Assembly (NCBI GenBank): GCA_045531955.1 | Contig: JAZSFC010000024.1 | Span: 36,378 to 100,377 of the forward strand | Direction: 5' to 3' | Source of the DNA: SIG299 sp045531955 | Lineage (GTDB): Bacteria > Bacillota > Clostridia > Lachnospirales > Lachnospiraceae | DNA: 64,000 nucleotides | Part shown: positions 26,264 to 35,609 of the stretch, piece after piece | Layout: each line of letters begins with the position of its first letter | Numbering within the stretch: the stretch's first letter is position 1 | Notes under the pieces: model-generated | Seen by the model: the letters and a program-made list of their open reading frames with translations, nothing else | What the model was told of the DNA's origin: nothing | Database searches by the model: none | Position numbers and translations under genes: made by a program

Positions 26264-28405
26264 ATGATTACATTGAAATTTGAAAAATTATATAACAGGG
26301 ACCGGATAGCACAGCCTTGCTTTGTGTCTGTTCCGTTAGCTCCGGGGGTATTAAAGGAAATTGACAGAGTGAGTCTGAAGCAAAACGGCAAGCTGCTTCC
26401 GGTGCAAAAGAAAGTGTTATCCTCTTATCCGGACGGTTCCGTGCGGTTTCTGTTTTTGCGTTTTTTGGCGGATATTCCGGCCAACCAAGGTGCTACGGTA
26501 GAATGTGACCTAAACAGTGATTCCGGGGCATGCCGGGAAGCAGATGAGGATGCCTGCAAAGAACTTTTAAATAAAACCATGGAATTTTGCACAACCTATG
26601 TGCAGAAGCAGTTATCCGGCAGGGTGCTTGCAACAGAAAAACAGGAGTACTGCATGCAGTATGGGGACTGGCGCGTAGCGGAAGCGGGACCGGTGTGTGT
26701 GATTTTGTCCAATCAGGGCAAACTGGACGATGGCATTTTATGCGAAACAAGAGTCACTGCCTATGCCGGCAAGTCCTATTATGATGCAGAACTTCGCCTG
26801 GTTAATGCTACGGAAGAACCATTGCCGGTTACCTCCTGGCAGTATCAGCTGGTACCGGAGGAACCGGGCGGAAAAGTCCGCACCAGTGTGGCAGATTCCA
26901 ACTACAAAACAAGCTTCCTCACCGGGGAAGAGGGAGAAACCGTGGAAAAAAGCATTGATGCGGAATTTATTCTGAATCAGAGCAATGAGCATGCGGCAGA
27001 AACCTTTCACGGCACCTTTTTTGCGGATGTAACCGGTGAGAAGGGCGGCTTATGTGCCACTGTTTTTCAGGCCCATCAGAACTTTCCAAAGGCACTCAGG
27101 GCCGGAAAAAACGGTATTCTTATCAGTCTGGTGCCAAAGGGAAGCAGACCGGAGGTGTTGCAGCCGGGCATGGCAATCAAACAGCGGTTCCAGTTGTATT
27201 TTCATGGCGTTGATGAGGACTTACAGACCATCAACCATCAGTCTACCATGTATCAGATGCCGGATGTACCGGTATTAGCTCCGGAGGTGTATGAGTCGTC
27301 CGGCTTGTTCCCTGATATTTTTGTAAGCAGGGAGCACCAAAATTCGGAGGTGGAGTGTGCGCTGTCCATGTCCGCAGACATTCATACCAGAAGCTACGGC
27401 ATGCTCTGCTGGGGCGATGCGCCGGACCCGAATTATACCGCACAGGGCCGCGGTCAGGGTAGCCTGGTGTGGACCAATAACGAGTATGATTATCCTCATG
27501 CCTGCATGCTGCAGTATGCCAGAAGCGGTGTACGCCGTTGCTATGATACCTGCCTTGTGACGGGAACCCATCAGCGGGATGTGGATATCTGCCACTACAG
27601 CAAAAATCCGTTGTTGATGGGCGGTCAGTGGGAGCATACCAAGGGACACTGTGTGAACGGCGTGATTGTATGCAGTCACCAGTGGGTGGAAGGTATTTTA
27701 GATTGTTATCATCTCACCGGAGATGAGCGCTTTTTAGAAGCTGCTCTTGGCATCGGAGAGAATGTGCTGCGGCTGCTGGATACACCGGAGTACCGTAAAA
27801 CCGGTGGTTTAAATGCAAGAGAAACCGGATGGGCGCTTCGGACCCTGACGGCGTTGTATAAAGAAACCTTTGATAAAAAGTGGACCGGAAAGTGCGACTG
27901 GATTGTGGAACAGTTCAAAGAATGGTCCGATACCTTTGGCGGCTGGCTGTCGCCGTATACCGACAATACCGCTATCCGTGTCCCGTTTATGATTTCTGTG
28001 GCAATCGGCAGTCTGATGCGCTACTATAGGGAATTCCCGCGGGAGGACATCCGGGAGATGATTTTAACGGCGGCAGATGATTTGGTGGAAAACTGTTATA
28101 TGGACACCGGTTATTTCTTCTACAAAGAGCTGCCGAGCCTGGGACGTATCGGTAATAATCCGCTACTGCTGGAAGCCATGGCAATTGCTTATGAGCTTAC
28201 CGGAGAAACAAAGTATTTAGAGTACGGTAAAAATACCTTCCGTATGATGGTGCAAGGGTCTCTCGGCATGGGCTTTAGTGCACAAAAACGTATTGTAGAG
28301 GATATTGTTCTGGTAGGAACTACAGCCACCAAGCGGTTTGCCCAGATGTTTATTCCGGTAACCACTTATTACAAAGCGGTGGCAGAAAACGGTATGTTAA
28401 ATTAG
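26264..28405 (+). CDS. Exo-rhamnogalacturonan lyase family protein (PL26, PcRGLX/YetA-like)
   Basis: This 713-residue protein has an N-terminal RIFT-barrel-like region (VSVPLAPGVLKEIDRVSLKQNGK, then PDGSVRFLFLRFLADI) and a long helical toroid region (about 400-700) with HWV-type patterns, e.g. GGQWEHTKGHCVNG and CSHQWVEGILDCYH. This is the layout of PcRGLX/YetA proteins. There is no signal peptide, so it acts on imported oligosaccharides. By family it cleaves rhamnogalacturonan I backbones from an end. KdgF follows after 34 nt. It is controlled by a cre site. Confidence 0.85.
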   Translation: MITLKFEKLYNRDRIAQPCFVSVPLAPGVLKEIDRVSLKQNGKLLPVQKKVLSSYPDGSVRFLFLRFLADIPANQGATVECDLNSDSGACREADEDACKELLNKTMEFCTTYVQKQLSGRVLATEKQEYCMQYGDWRVAEAGPVCVILSNQGKLDDGILCETRVTAYAGKSYYDAELRLVNATEEPLPVTSWQYQLVPEEPGGKVRTSVADSNYKTSFLTGEEGETVEKSIDAEFILNQSNEHAAETFHGTFFADVTGEKGGLCATVFQAHQNFPKALRAGKNGILISLVPKGSRPEVLQPGMAIKQRFQLYFHGVDEDLQTINHQSTMYQMPDVPVLAPEVYESSGLFPDIFVSREHQNSEVECALSMSADIHTRSYGMLCWGDAPDPNYTAQGRGQGSLVWTNNEYDYPHACMLQYARSGVRRCYDTCLVTGTHQRDVDICHYSKNPLLMGGQWEHTKGHCVNGVIVCSHQWVEGILDCYHLTGDERFLEAALGIGENVLRLLDTPEYRKTGGLNARETGWALRTLTALYKETFDKKWTGKCDWIVEQFKEWSDTFGGWLSPYTDNTAIRVPFMISVAIGSLMRYYREFPREDIREMILTAADDLVENCYMDTGYFFYKELPSLGRIGNNPLLLEAMAIAYELTGETKYLEYGKNTFRMMVQGSLGMGFSAQKRIVEDIVLVGTTATKRFAQMFIPVTTYYKAVAENGMLN

Positions 28406-28439
28406 TGAGTATATGATTAATTCAGAAAGGACGCAGAAG

Positions 28440-28772
28440 ATGAATCAGGCTTGGAAGTTTAATAAAGACGTGACGGCAACTCCTTGTGCTCCGGGAGTGG
28501 AGAGAAAGATTCTTGCCCATACAAACGAATTGATGTGCGTGGAGAATTACTTTAAAGAAGGCGCGGTAGGTGCATTACATCATCATCCCCACACCCAGAT
28601 TACCTATGTGGTGTCCGGCCAGTTTGAATTTGAAATTGACGGTGTGAAAAAAGTGGTAAATCCGGGAGATACGATGTTAAAGAAGGATTCCGTGGAACAT
28701 GGCTGTGTATGCCTGAAGGAAGGCATTTTATTGGATATTTTCACTCCAATGAGAGAAGATTTCTTAAAATAA
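28440..28772 (+). CDS. kdgF: KdgF-like cupin, unsaturated uronate linearising enzyme
   Basis: 110 residues from the ATG 9 nt after AAAGGA. A single cupin barrel has the metal site GALHHHPHTQITYVVSGQFEFEIDG and the second motif VEHGCVCLKEG. Length and the ending DIFTPMREDFL match KdgF closely. By family it converts 4,5-unsaturated galacturonate to its linear keto form, the step after lyase and GH88/105 action. It is probably co-transcribed with the PL26-type gene and therefore under the same cre site. Confidence 0.88.
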   Translation: MNQAWKFNKDVTATPCAPGVERKILAHTNELMCVENYFKEGAVGALHHHPHTQITYVVSGQFEFEIDGVKKVVNPGDTMLKKDSVEHGCVCLKEGILLDIFTPMREDFLK

Positions 28773-28814
28773 CAAACAAATGTTCTGGTAATTTTGCAAG
28801 GTTTGTGCTATACT
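28773..28814 (+). promoter_or_regulatory. Promoter with LexA-like box upstream of Y-family polymerase
   Basis: CAAACAAATGTTCT (28773-28786) retains the AAC-N4-GTT core of the Bacillota LexA box CGAAC-N4-GTTCG, with 8 of 10 fixed positions matching. A -10 TATACT lies at 28809-28814; the -35 is weak and would overlap or abut the box. This fits SOS control of the polymerase. Confidence 0.5.
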
Positions 28815-28837
28815 AAAGAGAGAAGGAGGTATAGTAC

Positions 28838-30373
28838 ATGGACGAAACAAAAAGAGAATACATTGCTATCGATTTAAAGTCGTTCTATGCCTCGGTAGAA
28901 TGCCGGGAACGCAGGCTGGACCCAATGAACACCAACCTGGTGGTGGCAGATGCTTCCCGTACCGAAAAAACCATTTGCCTGGCGGTTACGCCCTCCTTAA
29001 AGGCATTTGGAATTCCCGGCCGTGCCCGCCTGTTTGAGGTGGTGCAAAAGATTAAGGAAGTTAACGCAGAGCGCAGGCTTTCGGCACCCGGCAGGCAGTT
29101 TGTAGGTTCCTCTTACTTTGCAGATGAAATAAAGCAGCACGCCGCACTGGAGGTGTCCTATATTGCGGCACCGCCACGTATGGCACTGTATATGGAATAC
29201 AGTACCCGCATTTATGATATTTATTTGCAGTATATTGCGCCGGAGGACATCCATGTTTATTCTATCGATGAAGTATTCATGGATGTTACCCAGTACCTTG
29301 GCATTTATAAAATGACGGCAAAGGAACTGGCATCCAAAATTATCCGGCAGGTGGAAGCAGAAACCGGCATTACCGCCACTGCAGGCATCGGCACCAACCT
29401 GTATCTTTGCAAGGCGGCGTTGGATATTGTGGCAAAGCACGTAGAGCCGGACGAAAACGGTGTCCGCATTGCCGAACTGGATGAACTGAGCTACCGCCGG
29501 CTTTTGTGGAGTCATCGTCCCCTTACCGACTTTTGGCGTGTGGGCCGCGGCTACCGCAAAAAACTGGAAGAATACGGTCTTTACACCATGGGCGACATTG
29601 CAAGATGTTCCCTTGGCGGTCCCAGGGATTTTTACAACGAAGAACTGCTGTACAAGCTGTTTGGTATTAACGCCGAACTGTTAATTGACCATGCCTGGGG
29701 GTGGGAGCCAACCACCATAGAGCTTATCAAAGCTTATAAGCCAAGCGTCAACTGCACAAGTTCCGGACAGGTACTGCACTGCCCGTATTCCTTTGAAAAG
29801 GCAAGGCTTATCGTTTGGGAAATGACAGACCTTTTAGTCCTCGATTTAGTAGAAAAACGTCTGGTTACCGACCAGCTTGTGCTTACGGTAGGGTACGACA
29901 TCGAAAACCTGACCAACCCGGAAATACGGGCAAAGTATAAAGGGGAAATTGTTACCGACGGTTACGGAAGAAAAATCCCAAAGCATGCCCACGGTACTGC
30001 AAACCTGGGGCGTCAAACCTCTTCCACAAAACTCATTACCGATGCGGTGATGGAGCTTTACGATAATATCGTCAATCCGGATTTACTGGTGCGGCGCATT
30101 AATATTACCGCCAACCGGTTAACGGACGAAAGTCAGGCCAAGGAGCAGACAGAGGGCTCTTTTGAGCAGCTTACCTTGTTTACCGATTACGAGGCAGAGC
30201 AAAAGAAAAAAGAAGAGGAAGAGGCTGCACTTTCCAAAGAACGTAAGCTTCAGGAGGCCATGCTGTCCGTCAAAAAGCGCTACGGTAAAAACGCCATGTT
30301 AAAAGGCATGAACCTGCAGGAAGGCGCCATGACCGTAGAACGCAATAACCAGATCGGAGGGCACAAGGCATGA
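28838..30373 (+). CDS. Y-family DNA polymerase (UmuC/YqjW-like)
   Basis: This 511-residue protein has an N-terminal catalytic core with FYASVECRERRLDP and the signature YSIDEVFMDVT, holding the metal-binding acidic residues. A helix-hairpin-helix region follows (about 195-250), then the little-finger domain. The C-terminal ~60 residues are rich in Glu and Lys. The family carries out translesion DNA synthesis, normally induced by DNA damage. It overlaps the next small gene by 4 nt. The start follows AAGGAGG at 9 nt. Confidence 0.93.
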   Translation: MDETKREYIAIDLKSFYASVECRERRLDPMNTNLVVADASRTEKTICLAVTPSLKAFGIPGRARLFEVVQKIKEVNAERRLSAPGRQFVGSSYFADEIKQHAALEVSYIAAPPRMALYMEYSTRIYDIYLQYIAPEDIHVYSIDEVFMDVTQYLGIYKMTAKELASKIIRQVEAETGITATAGIGTNLYLCKAALDIVAKHVEPDENGVRIAELDELSYRRLLWSHRPLTDFWRVGRGYRKKLEEYGLYTMGDIARCSLGGPRDFYNEELLYKLFGINAELLIDHAWGWEPTTIELIKAYKPSVNCTSSGQVLHCPYSFEKARLIVWEMTDLLVLDLVEKRLVTDQLVLTVGYDIENLTNPEIRAKYKGEIVTDGYGRKIPKHAHGTANLGRQTSSTKLITDAVMELYDNIVNPDLLVRRINITANRLTDESQAKEQTEGSFEQLTLFTDYEAEQKKKEEEEAALSKERKLQEAMLSVKKRYGKNAMLKGMNLQEGAMTVERNNQIGGHKA

Positions 30374-30579
30374 GTTTAAAAGATTTGCACCAATATGACG
30401 ACATTATACATCTGCCCCATCCAACCTCAAAAAAGCATCCGCGTATGGCTGCCATCGACCGGGCAGCGCAGTTTTCTCCCTTTGCGGCATTAACCGGTTA
30501 TGAACAGGCTTTGGAGGTAACCAAAGAACAGGCCATCGACCGGGTGGAGAATGAAGTAGAGACGGAAGAGTGCTTTTAG
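30370..30579 (+). CDS. YolD-like small protein paired with Y-family polymerase
   Basis: 69 residues overlapping the polymerase stop by 4 nt (ATGA). The central RMAAIDRAAQFSPFAALTGY is the typical motif of the small proteins encoded behind UmuC-type polymerases in Clostridia, comparable in position to YolD behind YqjW in Bacillus. A role as a polymerase accessory is likely by context, not shown by any motif. The acidic C-terminus (RVENEVETEECF) is low in complexity. Confidence 0.8.
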   Translation: MSLKDLHQYDDIIHLPHPTSKKHPRMAAIDRAAQFSPFAALTGYEQALEVTKEQAIDRVENEVETEECF

Positions 30580-30623
30580 CAGTTTTTGGGCAGAACATGC
30601 AAGCAACGAGGTAGTTTTTTTTG

Positions 30624-30659
30624 AAAACCCTATGCTACAATAAGCATAGGGTTTTAATT
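30624..30659 (+). terminator. Rho-independent terminator
   Basis: A 12-bp perfect stem AAAACCCTATGC / GCATAGGGTTTT with an 8-nt loop is followed by AA and TTT. Being symmetrical, it could also act on the other strand. Confidence 0.8.
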
Positions 30660-30684
30660 TTATACTATTTCGGGAGGTATACTT

Positions 30685-32280
30685 ATGGCAATGATGACTC
30701 GTCCGGTAGTTACCACACTGGCTGATGGTGGCAAGTACTGGGAAAACAACTATGAAAAATTTTATTTAAAGGCGTATGTGCCGGCAACGAAGATTGACGG
30801 ACAGACCAACAACTACGGCTTCAGAGCTCCGCTGTTGCTTGTATTTGAAGAAAACAGACAGAGTATGGAAGAAGCAATCGCATTTGCAAATAAAAGCGGT
30901 TTGGCAGACATTGCGTCTGCGGTGGACTCTTCTGTATTATTTGTATATCCAACCAATGAAGGTGGCTGGGAAACTGCAACAGAAGAACTGTATGCTTCAG
31001 TAATCGCAGAAGTAAAAATGGATCCGCGCTATGCCGACGGCATCGTGGAGCTTTCCAATTTCTTTACCGGCGAGTTTAAGGGTTACTTCATCCGCGGCGC
31101 TATTTTCCGTGCGGATATTTACAGCTTTGGTGCTTCTGCCGACTATGTGGCAAAGAACTTATTAAAGACAGTAAACGGTGAATACCTGTGGGGACCGGGT
31201 GAAATCACACCGGCCATGTGTTCCATGCAGAATTTAAGCGTGGTGCCACAGGTAGAGCGTAAGGATATCGGTATCTTAAGTGTGGGTAACTCCGCAGAAA
31301 TCAACAAGGCTTTCGAAGGCTGCAACAATCTTTTGGTGAAAGATGCAGCTGACTACAAGGCAGATTTTGCTTCCTTTGTACGCAAGTTTAAGATGTGGTG
31401 CGGCAACATGGAAATTGAACCGGATTTCCCGGCAATGAACATGACGGAAGAGGCCGGCAGCGTTATCGTTAAGACTTCTCCGGACAATATGGGTATGTTT
31501 AAGGGTACCGAGACGCATCCGGTAGGCTATTTTGCATATTACAATAATGATTTGTTTAAGAAGGGTCCGGCACCGCTTTTGATGGGCTTCCACGGCGGCG
31601 GAGATTCCTCCATGTACTTAACTTTTGTGGCAGGCTGGTATGAGATTTGTCACAGATACGGTTTCCTGTTCGTTTCTCTGGAGAATCACCAAAACGTGAC
31701 CGCTACTGAGGTAATGGAAGTAATCGAAGACCTTAAGAAGAAGTATGATATTGACGAGAAGCGTATTTACGCTACCGGCTTTTCCATGGGTAGCGGTAAG
31801 ACCTGGAATATGTATCAGGAGTACCCGGAGGCATTTGCGGGACTTGCTCCGGCAAGTGCTTTGTTCCCGGTAAGAAACAATCCGATGGCACAGTCCGACA
31901 GTGGCAGATTAAACACCACCGTTCCGGTGCCGATTTTCTACTCCGGCGGCGAGAAGTCCCATTTACCGGAGCTTCCGTTCCAGGCAGAGTCCGGATTGGA
32001 ACGTATTCAGTATTGCGCGGAGACCAATAAGGTGAAGAAGAAGTTTGACATGAACTACGCCGACAAGGACAATTGGGCACAGCCGATTTGGGGTATCGAG
32101 GGTGATCGTGTAGAGGTAATTCACGATGATTCCCGCGGCAGCGACCTGACCATTCATTACTTTGACAGTGAGGACGGCGTATGCCGTACCGCATTTGCCA
32201 GCGTCAGCGAGCAGGTACACGAGTGCAGACATCATACCAATGAGAATGCATGGAAGTTTATTTCCCAGTTTACAAGATAA
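30685..32280 (+). CDS. Alpha/beta-hydrolase, esterase/PHB depolymerase-like
   Basis: This 531-residue protein has a C-terminal half (about 280-530) with an alpha/beta-hydrolase fold. It has the oxyanion region LLMGFHGGGDSS and nucleophile elbow TGFSMGSGKTW; the final His may lie in VIHDDSRGSDLTIH or VHECRHHT. The N-terminal half is beta-rich and unassigned. There is no signal peptide. Such enzymes include acetyl and feruloyl esterases, which would fit plant cell wall use. The start follows CGGGAGG at 7 nt. Confidence 0.8.
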   Translation: MAMMTRPVVTTLADGGKYWENNYEKFYLKAYVPATKIDGQTNNYGFRAPLLLVFEENRQSMEEAIAFANKSGLADIASAVDSSVLFVYPTNEGGWETATEELYASVIAEVKMDPRYADGIVELSNFFTGEFKGYFIRGAIFRADIYSFGASADYVAKNLLKTVNGEYLWGPGEITPAMCSMQNLSVVPQVERKDIGILSVGNSAEINKAFEGCNNLLVKDAADYKADFASFVRKFKMWCGNMEIEPDFPAMNMTEEAGSVIVKTSPDNMGMFKGTETHPVGYFAYYNNDLFKKGPAPLLMGFHGGGDSSMYLTFVAGWYEICHRYGFLFVSLENHQNVTATEVMEVIEDLKKKYDIDEKRIYATGFSMGSGKTWNMYQEYPEAFAGLAPASALFPVRNNPMAQSDSGRLNTTVPVPIFYSGGEKSHLPELPFQAESGLERIQYCAETNKVKKKFDMNYADKDNWAQPIWGIEGDRVEVIHDDSRGSDLTIHYFDSEDGVCRTAFASVSEQVHECRHHTNENAWKFISQFTR

Positions 32281-32363
32281 AATATCTGAGGGGATATCGG
32301 ATATAGTACATATGGCAGCCGTCACGAAATGTGGCGGCTGTTGTGACTTAGGAAAGGAGAAGT

Positions 32364-33824
32364 ATGAAAATGCGGGTAGATATTTTGGAAGGGTTAAAAT
32401 GGAAATGCTATACGAAGGAGGGGAACGTAGAGATATACAATAAAATTGATAGGGATAATATTTCGAATAATGATGCGTACAGTTATCGGGAAGAGAATGG
32501 AAACAATAAAGTGGACAGAACTTTGATTGATATCATCGAAGATTTGTATTATGTTTTAGCAATAGAAAAAATAGAAGAAAGCGAAAATCTCGAGCATAGA
32601 AAAATATGTATGTCGCAATTAAAAGAGAGAGAAAGAAAATATAGTGATTTGTTGCATTTAAAAGAGTTATATTATACTGAAGTTCAATCAAGCATTGAAC
32701 GTATCAATGAATATAGCAGGTATGAAGTAGTGGACTGTGAAAAGGGTTTGATAAAGTTTATATATAAGTTTATTATTATGTCCGGATTTCTTGAGTATAA
32801 TGACGTATTTGTCCGAGAGTTTCTTAGCTTAAAATACTGGGATGGCATGGATTTGGAGGACTTCAAGAATCTTATGAATGCATTGATTGATATCCGAATT
32901 TATGGAGATGATCAAGGTTTGAATGTGAATGTCGAAAGAAGTATAGTGAATTGGTTTAGATTTTTCGCGTCATTAAGAAGTAAGAAACTTGGATTAGAGG
33001 GAGAGATACTTTGGCTTTTCTTTTTTCTGGATCTTTTTCAGGCGTGTCTGCTGGAAGTGAGTAATGAGTGGTACACGTTTAAATTAGAGGAACCGTGGAA
33101 GGAGCAGTTATTAGATAAGATTAGAAAGACAAATGATTTGGTAGAAGAGGTGATTGGCACAAAAATAGTTGAGAAACAGAATGAAATGCTGATGTGTTAT
33201 ACGGTGAGGCCAATGTCATCGAATAGTTTCAATATGAAAATCGAATGTTTAGTAGACGCTCTTCAAACCTTATCAAAAATGGAAGATTATAAAGGAAAAT
33301 TGGAGAGATATTTTAAAAAAAGAGGATCCGGATGTATTGCCGTTATGCATTCAAATTCTAAACGTTATGTGGCAATAAGCGGTAGCGAATTTGTAAATAA
33401 ATATTCGGCGGATTTAGAACATATATTGGGAGCCGGGTATTCTGTGGTTGAGTTGAATGAGGATGTACGTTATTATCATGCGAAGAATGCGTATATTACG
33501 TACGGACAATACATGAAATGGAAGAACGCAATTAATTTTGATGAGAGTAAGGTCTCCGGAATCGCGCGAATGTTTTCATGTTGTGAGAGAAAATTATTGA
33601 CAGAACTATACGGAAAGGGGAGTATTCATTATACCATATATGTGAAGAAGGAAGTCTGCAGTATGTGTGAAAATGCACTTGAAAATTTTGATGAGGAACA
33701 GAACTGCAAGGGGTTAATTAAACATCCAAAGAATATCAGTGTCCGCTTACCACGTGAGGGCAATAAAGATTTAAATCGTAGATTGAATAAGATTGCTAAA
33801 AATGTGAGGGACAGTTTTTTGTAG
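32364..33824 (+). CDS. Uncharacterised protein with C-terminal deaminase-like domain
   Basis: 486 residues, starting after GGAAAGGAG. Residues 1-300 are mostly helical and rich in Glu, Lys and Ile, with no family I recognise. The C-terminal part (about 310-486) looks like a cytidine-deaminase-fold toxin-type domain: VMHSNSKRYVAISG, then SCCERKLL (C406-x-E408) and CSMC (C432-x-x-C435), i.e. a C-x-E...C-x-x-C zinc site. There is no secretion signal. Base composition is AT-rich like the neighbouring defence genes. It may be a nucleic-acid or nucleotide deaminase in defence, an inference. Confidence 0.65.
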   Translation: MKMRVDILEGLKWKCYTKEGNVEIYNKIDRDNISNNDAYSYREENGNNKVDRTLIDIIEDLYYVLAIEKIEESENLEHRKICMSQLKERERKYSDLLHLKELYYTEVQSSIERINEYSRYEVVDCEKGLIKFIYKFIIMSGFLEYNDVFVREFLSLKYWDGMDLEDFKNLMNALIDIRIYGDDQGLNVNVERSIVNWFRFFASLRSKKLGLEGEILWLFFFLDLFQACLLEVSNEWYTFKLEEPWKEQLLDKIRKTNDLVEEVIGTKIVEKQNEMLMCYTVRPMSSNSFNMKIECLVDALQTLSKMEDYKGKLERYFKKRGSGCIAVMHSNSKRYVAISGSEFVNKYSADLEHILGAGYSVVELNEDVRYYHAKNAYITYGQYMKWKNAINFDESKVSGIARMFSCCERKLLTELYGKGSIHYTIYVKKEVCSMCENALENFDEEQNCKGLIKHPKNISVRLPREGNKDLNRRLNKIAKNVRDSFL

Positions 33825-33937
33825 GGATGCTGCTGCTTTAATTGTATCGGTTTTACTCTTTTTTTACCTAAATTGGTGGTAAAGTTATACCTAGTTATGC
33901 TATAATATGCCGTGATAGGGTTTAAAAATGGACTATA

Positions 33938-34053
33938 AGAAAAGGCTTGAAAACCTTGAAAATACAAGGGTTTGCCAAGATATAAGGAGATATGCAAAGT
34001 TATGTTCAAAATATTATTTGTTTGCCATGGCATCATATGGCGTATCCAGTGAG
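33938..34053 (+). pseudogene. Decayed duplicate of phosphatase leader and first codons
   Basis: The region matches 38609-38720, the leader and start of the phosphatase gene, at roughly 85% by eye, including the leader hairpin around CCTTGAAAATACAAG, the ATATAAGGAGATAT ribosome site and ATGTTCAAAATATTATTTG. It codes for MFKILFVCHGIIWRIQ and stops. The intact gene reads MFKILFVCHGNICRST, so the P-loop catalytic Arg position is lost. A -10-like TATAAT lies upstream at 33901-33906. The remaining gap (34054-34400) has only the terminator and promoter listed next. Confidence 0.75.
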
Positions 34054-34171
34054 AATGCTGTATTTAATAGGGTTTGAGAGGCTTTGAGAGCTGCGTGCAC
34101 CTTTTTTACACTTTTTGCACCTGGAGAAATTTTAATATATCCGGAGTTACTTAGTACTGCCGGAGATTAAG

Positions 34172-34197
34172 AGGACCTGACCGAAGGTCCTTTTTAG
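34172..34197 (+). terminator. Rho-independent terminator
   Basis: A stem AGGACC / GGTCCT with an 8-nt loop and a TTTTT run isolates the RloA-like gene from transcription coming from the left. Confidence 0.75.
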
Positions 34198-34333
34198 TTT
34201 TTATGAATTTTTATGGTTTCTACGGTTTCCTCGGTTTGGAGTGTGATACGTGCGTTTGGCGCGGATAAGAGACTCAAAAAAAGATTTTTATAACAAAAAT
34301 AAGAAAAAAATCTTCTTGAATCGAATATAAAAC

Positions 34334-34362
34334 TTGAAAAATGAATATATTAGTGTTATATT
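34334..34362 (+). promoter_or_regulatory. Promoter of RloA/RloB operon
   Basis: TTGAAA (34334-34339) and TATATT (34357-34362) are 17 nt apart in very AT-rich DNA, 38 nt before the start codon. Confidence 0.65.
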
Positions 34363-34400
34363 AGAATTATATTAGGATTAGAAAGATGGAGGCGATGAAG

Positions 34401-35609
34401 ATGCTTTGTCAGTTTTCATTTCAGAATTTTAAGTCTTATAAGGATGAGACGACCTTTGATTTACAGGCGACAGCTATTTCGGAATTTGAAGAGAGTTTAA
34501 TTAAAAGGGAAAAGTGCAGTAATCTTCTTCCTGTTAGTGTGATATATGGTCCGAACGGAGGAGGAAAGAGTAATCTCTTGCAGGCGTTGGCTTGTTTGAT
34601 TACGACGGTTGTAAAGCCGGTTCACGATTTGGGAAATACAAGAGAGGATATCATTGTACAGCAGGGATTTCCTGCTAAGCCATTTTTGTATGACAAGGAT
34701 TCTGTGGAGGAGCCGATAGAATATCGTATTTTCTTTCGAAAGGGCGATTATGAATATCGTTATTATCTGGCAACGCGAAAGGATGAAATCTTTGCGGAAA
34801 CCTTGGACAGGAGAACGCTCGGAGGGAAGAAACCGGCACAGATTTTCTATCGGGAGGGAGAAGCAATTACGCTAGGTCCAACCTTAAGCAAGGAAGGAGT
34901 AAACACCAAGGTTAACGAGAAGATGCCATACCTGTCTTTCTTGGCGATTAACTATAATATTCCGGTTATTGCAGAGGTACAGGAGTGGTTTGAATCCTGT
35001 ATCATTCGTAGCTACGGTAATCCCATCGTCGAAATGGAAGTTATGTTTTCGGAAGATGCGAATGTTAAGAAGCAGATAGTGACACTACTTAACGATATGG
35101 GAATCGATATTGAAGATTATAGATTTGATAATGATGAAAATCAGTTATTCTTAAAGAGGACAATTGCCGGTAAGTCATATGAGTTGAGTCTTAATGAGGA
35201 ATCAGACGGTACCAGAAAGTTAATTGCAGCATTGCCGGCAATCCTTATTGCACTTCAGGAAGGTCGTTTGGTTATCATTGACGAATTGGATGCAAAGCTC
35301 CATCCGAAGCTTTTAAGGTATGTGATTTCGTTATTTAAGAATCCTAAGGTCAATAAGAATGGAGCGCAGTTGCTTTTTACATCTCATGATATGTCTACAA
35401 TGAAGAATACTGTATTCCGAAGAGACGAAATATGGTTTGCAGCATTGAATGAGAAGAGAAGCAGTGAGATTTATTCATTGTATGAAATTCGTCATGAGGA
35501 TAACGAAAGGGTAAAGAGCACAGCAGCGTTTGATAAGCAGTATTTGGAAGGTAGATACGGAGCAGACCCATATCTGCAGAACATGCTGAGCGGAGGTGAT
35601 TGGCTTTGA
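34401..35609 (+). CDS. AAA15 ATPase, RloA/AbiLi-like (defence)
   Basis: 402 residues from the ATG 8 nt after GGAGG; ATGs at 34386 and 34395 overlap that site. The OLD/SMC-type ATPase has the start MLCQFSFQNFKSY, Walker A VIYGPNGGGKSN and Walker B LVIIDELDAKLHPKL, with the ABC-like signature region LSLNEESDGTRKL and a final switch His in LLFTSHDMSTM. It overlaps the RloB gene by 4 nt. By family, AAA15 plus Toprim-like pairs (AbiL, PARIS) sense phage proteins and release a nuclease. That activity is inferred for this pair. Confidence 0.9.
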   Translation: MLCQFSFQNFKSYKDETTFDLQATAISEFEESLIKREKCSNLLPVSVIYGPNGGGKSNLLQALACLITTVVKPVHDLGNTREDIIVQQGFPAKPFLYDKDSVEEPIEYRIFFRKGDYEYRYYLATRKDEIFAETLDRRTLGGKKPAQIFYREGEAITLGPTLSKEGVNTKVNEKMPYLSFLAINYNIPVIAEVQEWFESCIIRSYGNPIVEMEVMFSEDANVKKQIVTLLNDMGIDIEDYRFDNDENQLFLKRTIAGKSYELSLNEESDGTRKLIAALPAILIALQEGRLVIIDELDAKLHPKLLRYVISLFKNPKVNKNGAQLLFTSHDMSTMKNTVFRRDEIWFAALNEKRSSEIYSLYEIRHEDNERVKSTAAFDKQYLEGRYGADPYLQNMLSGGDWL

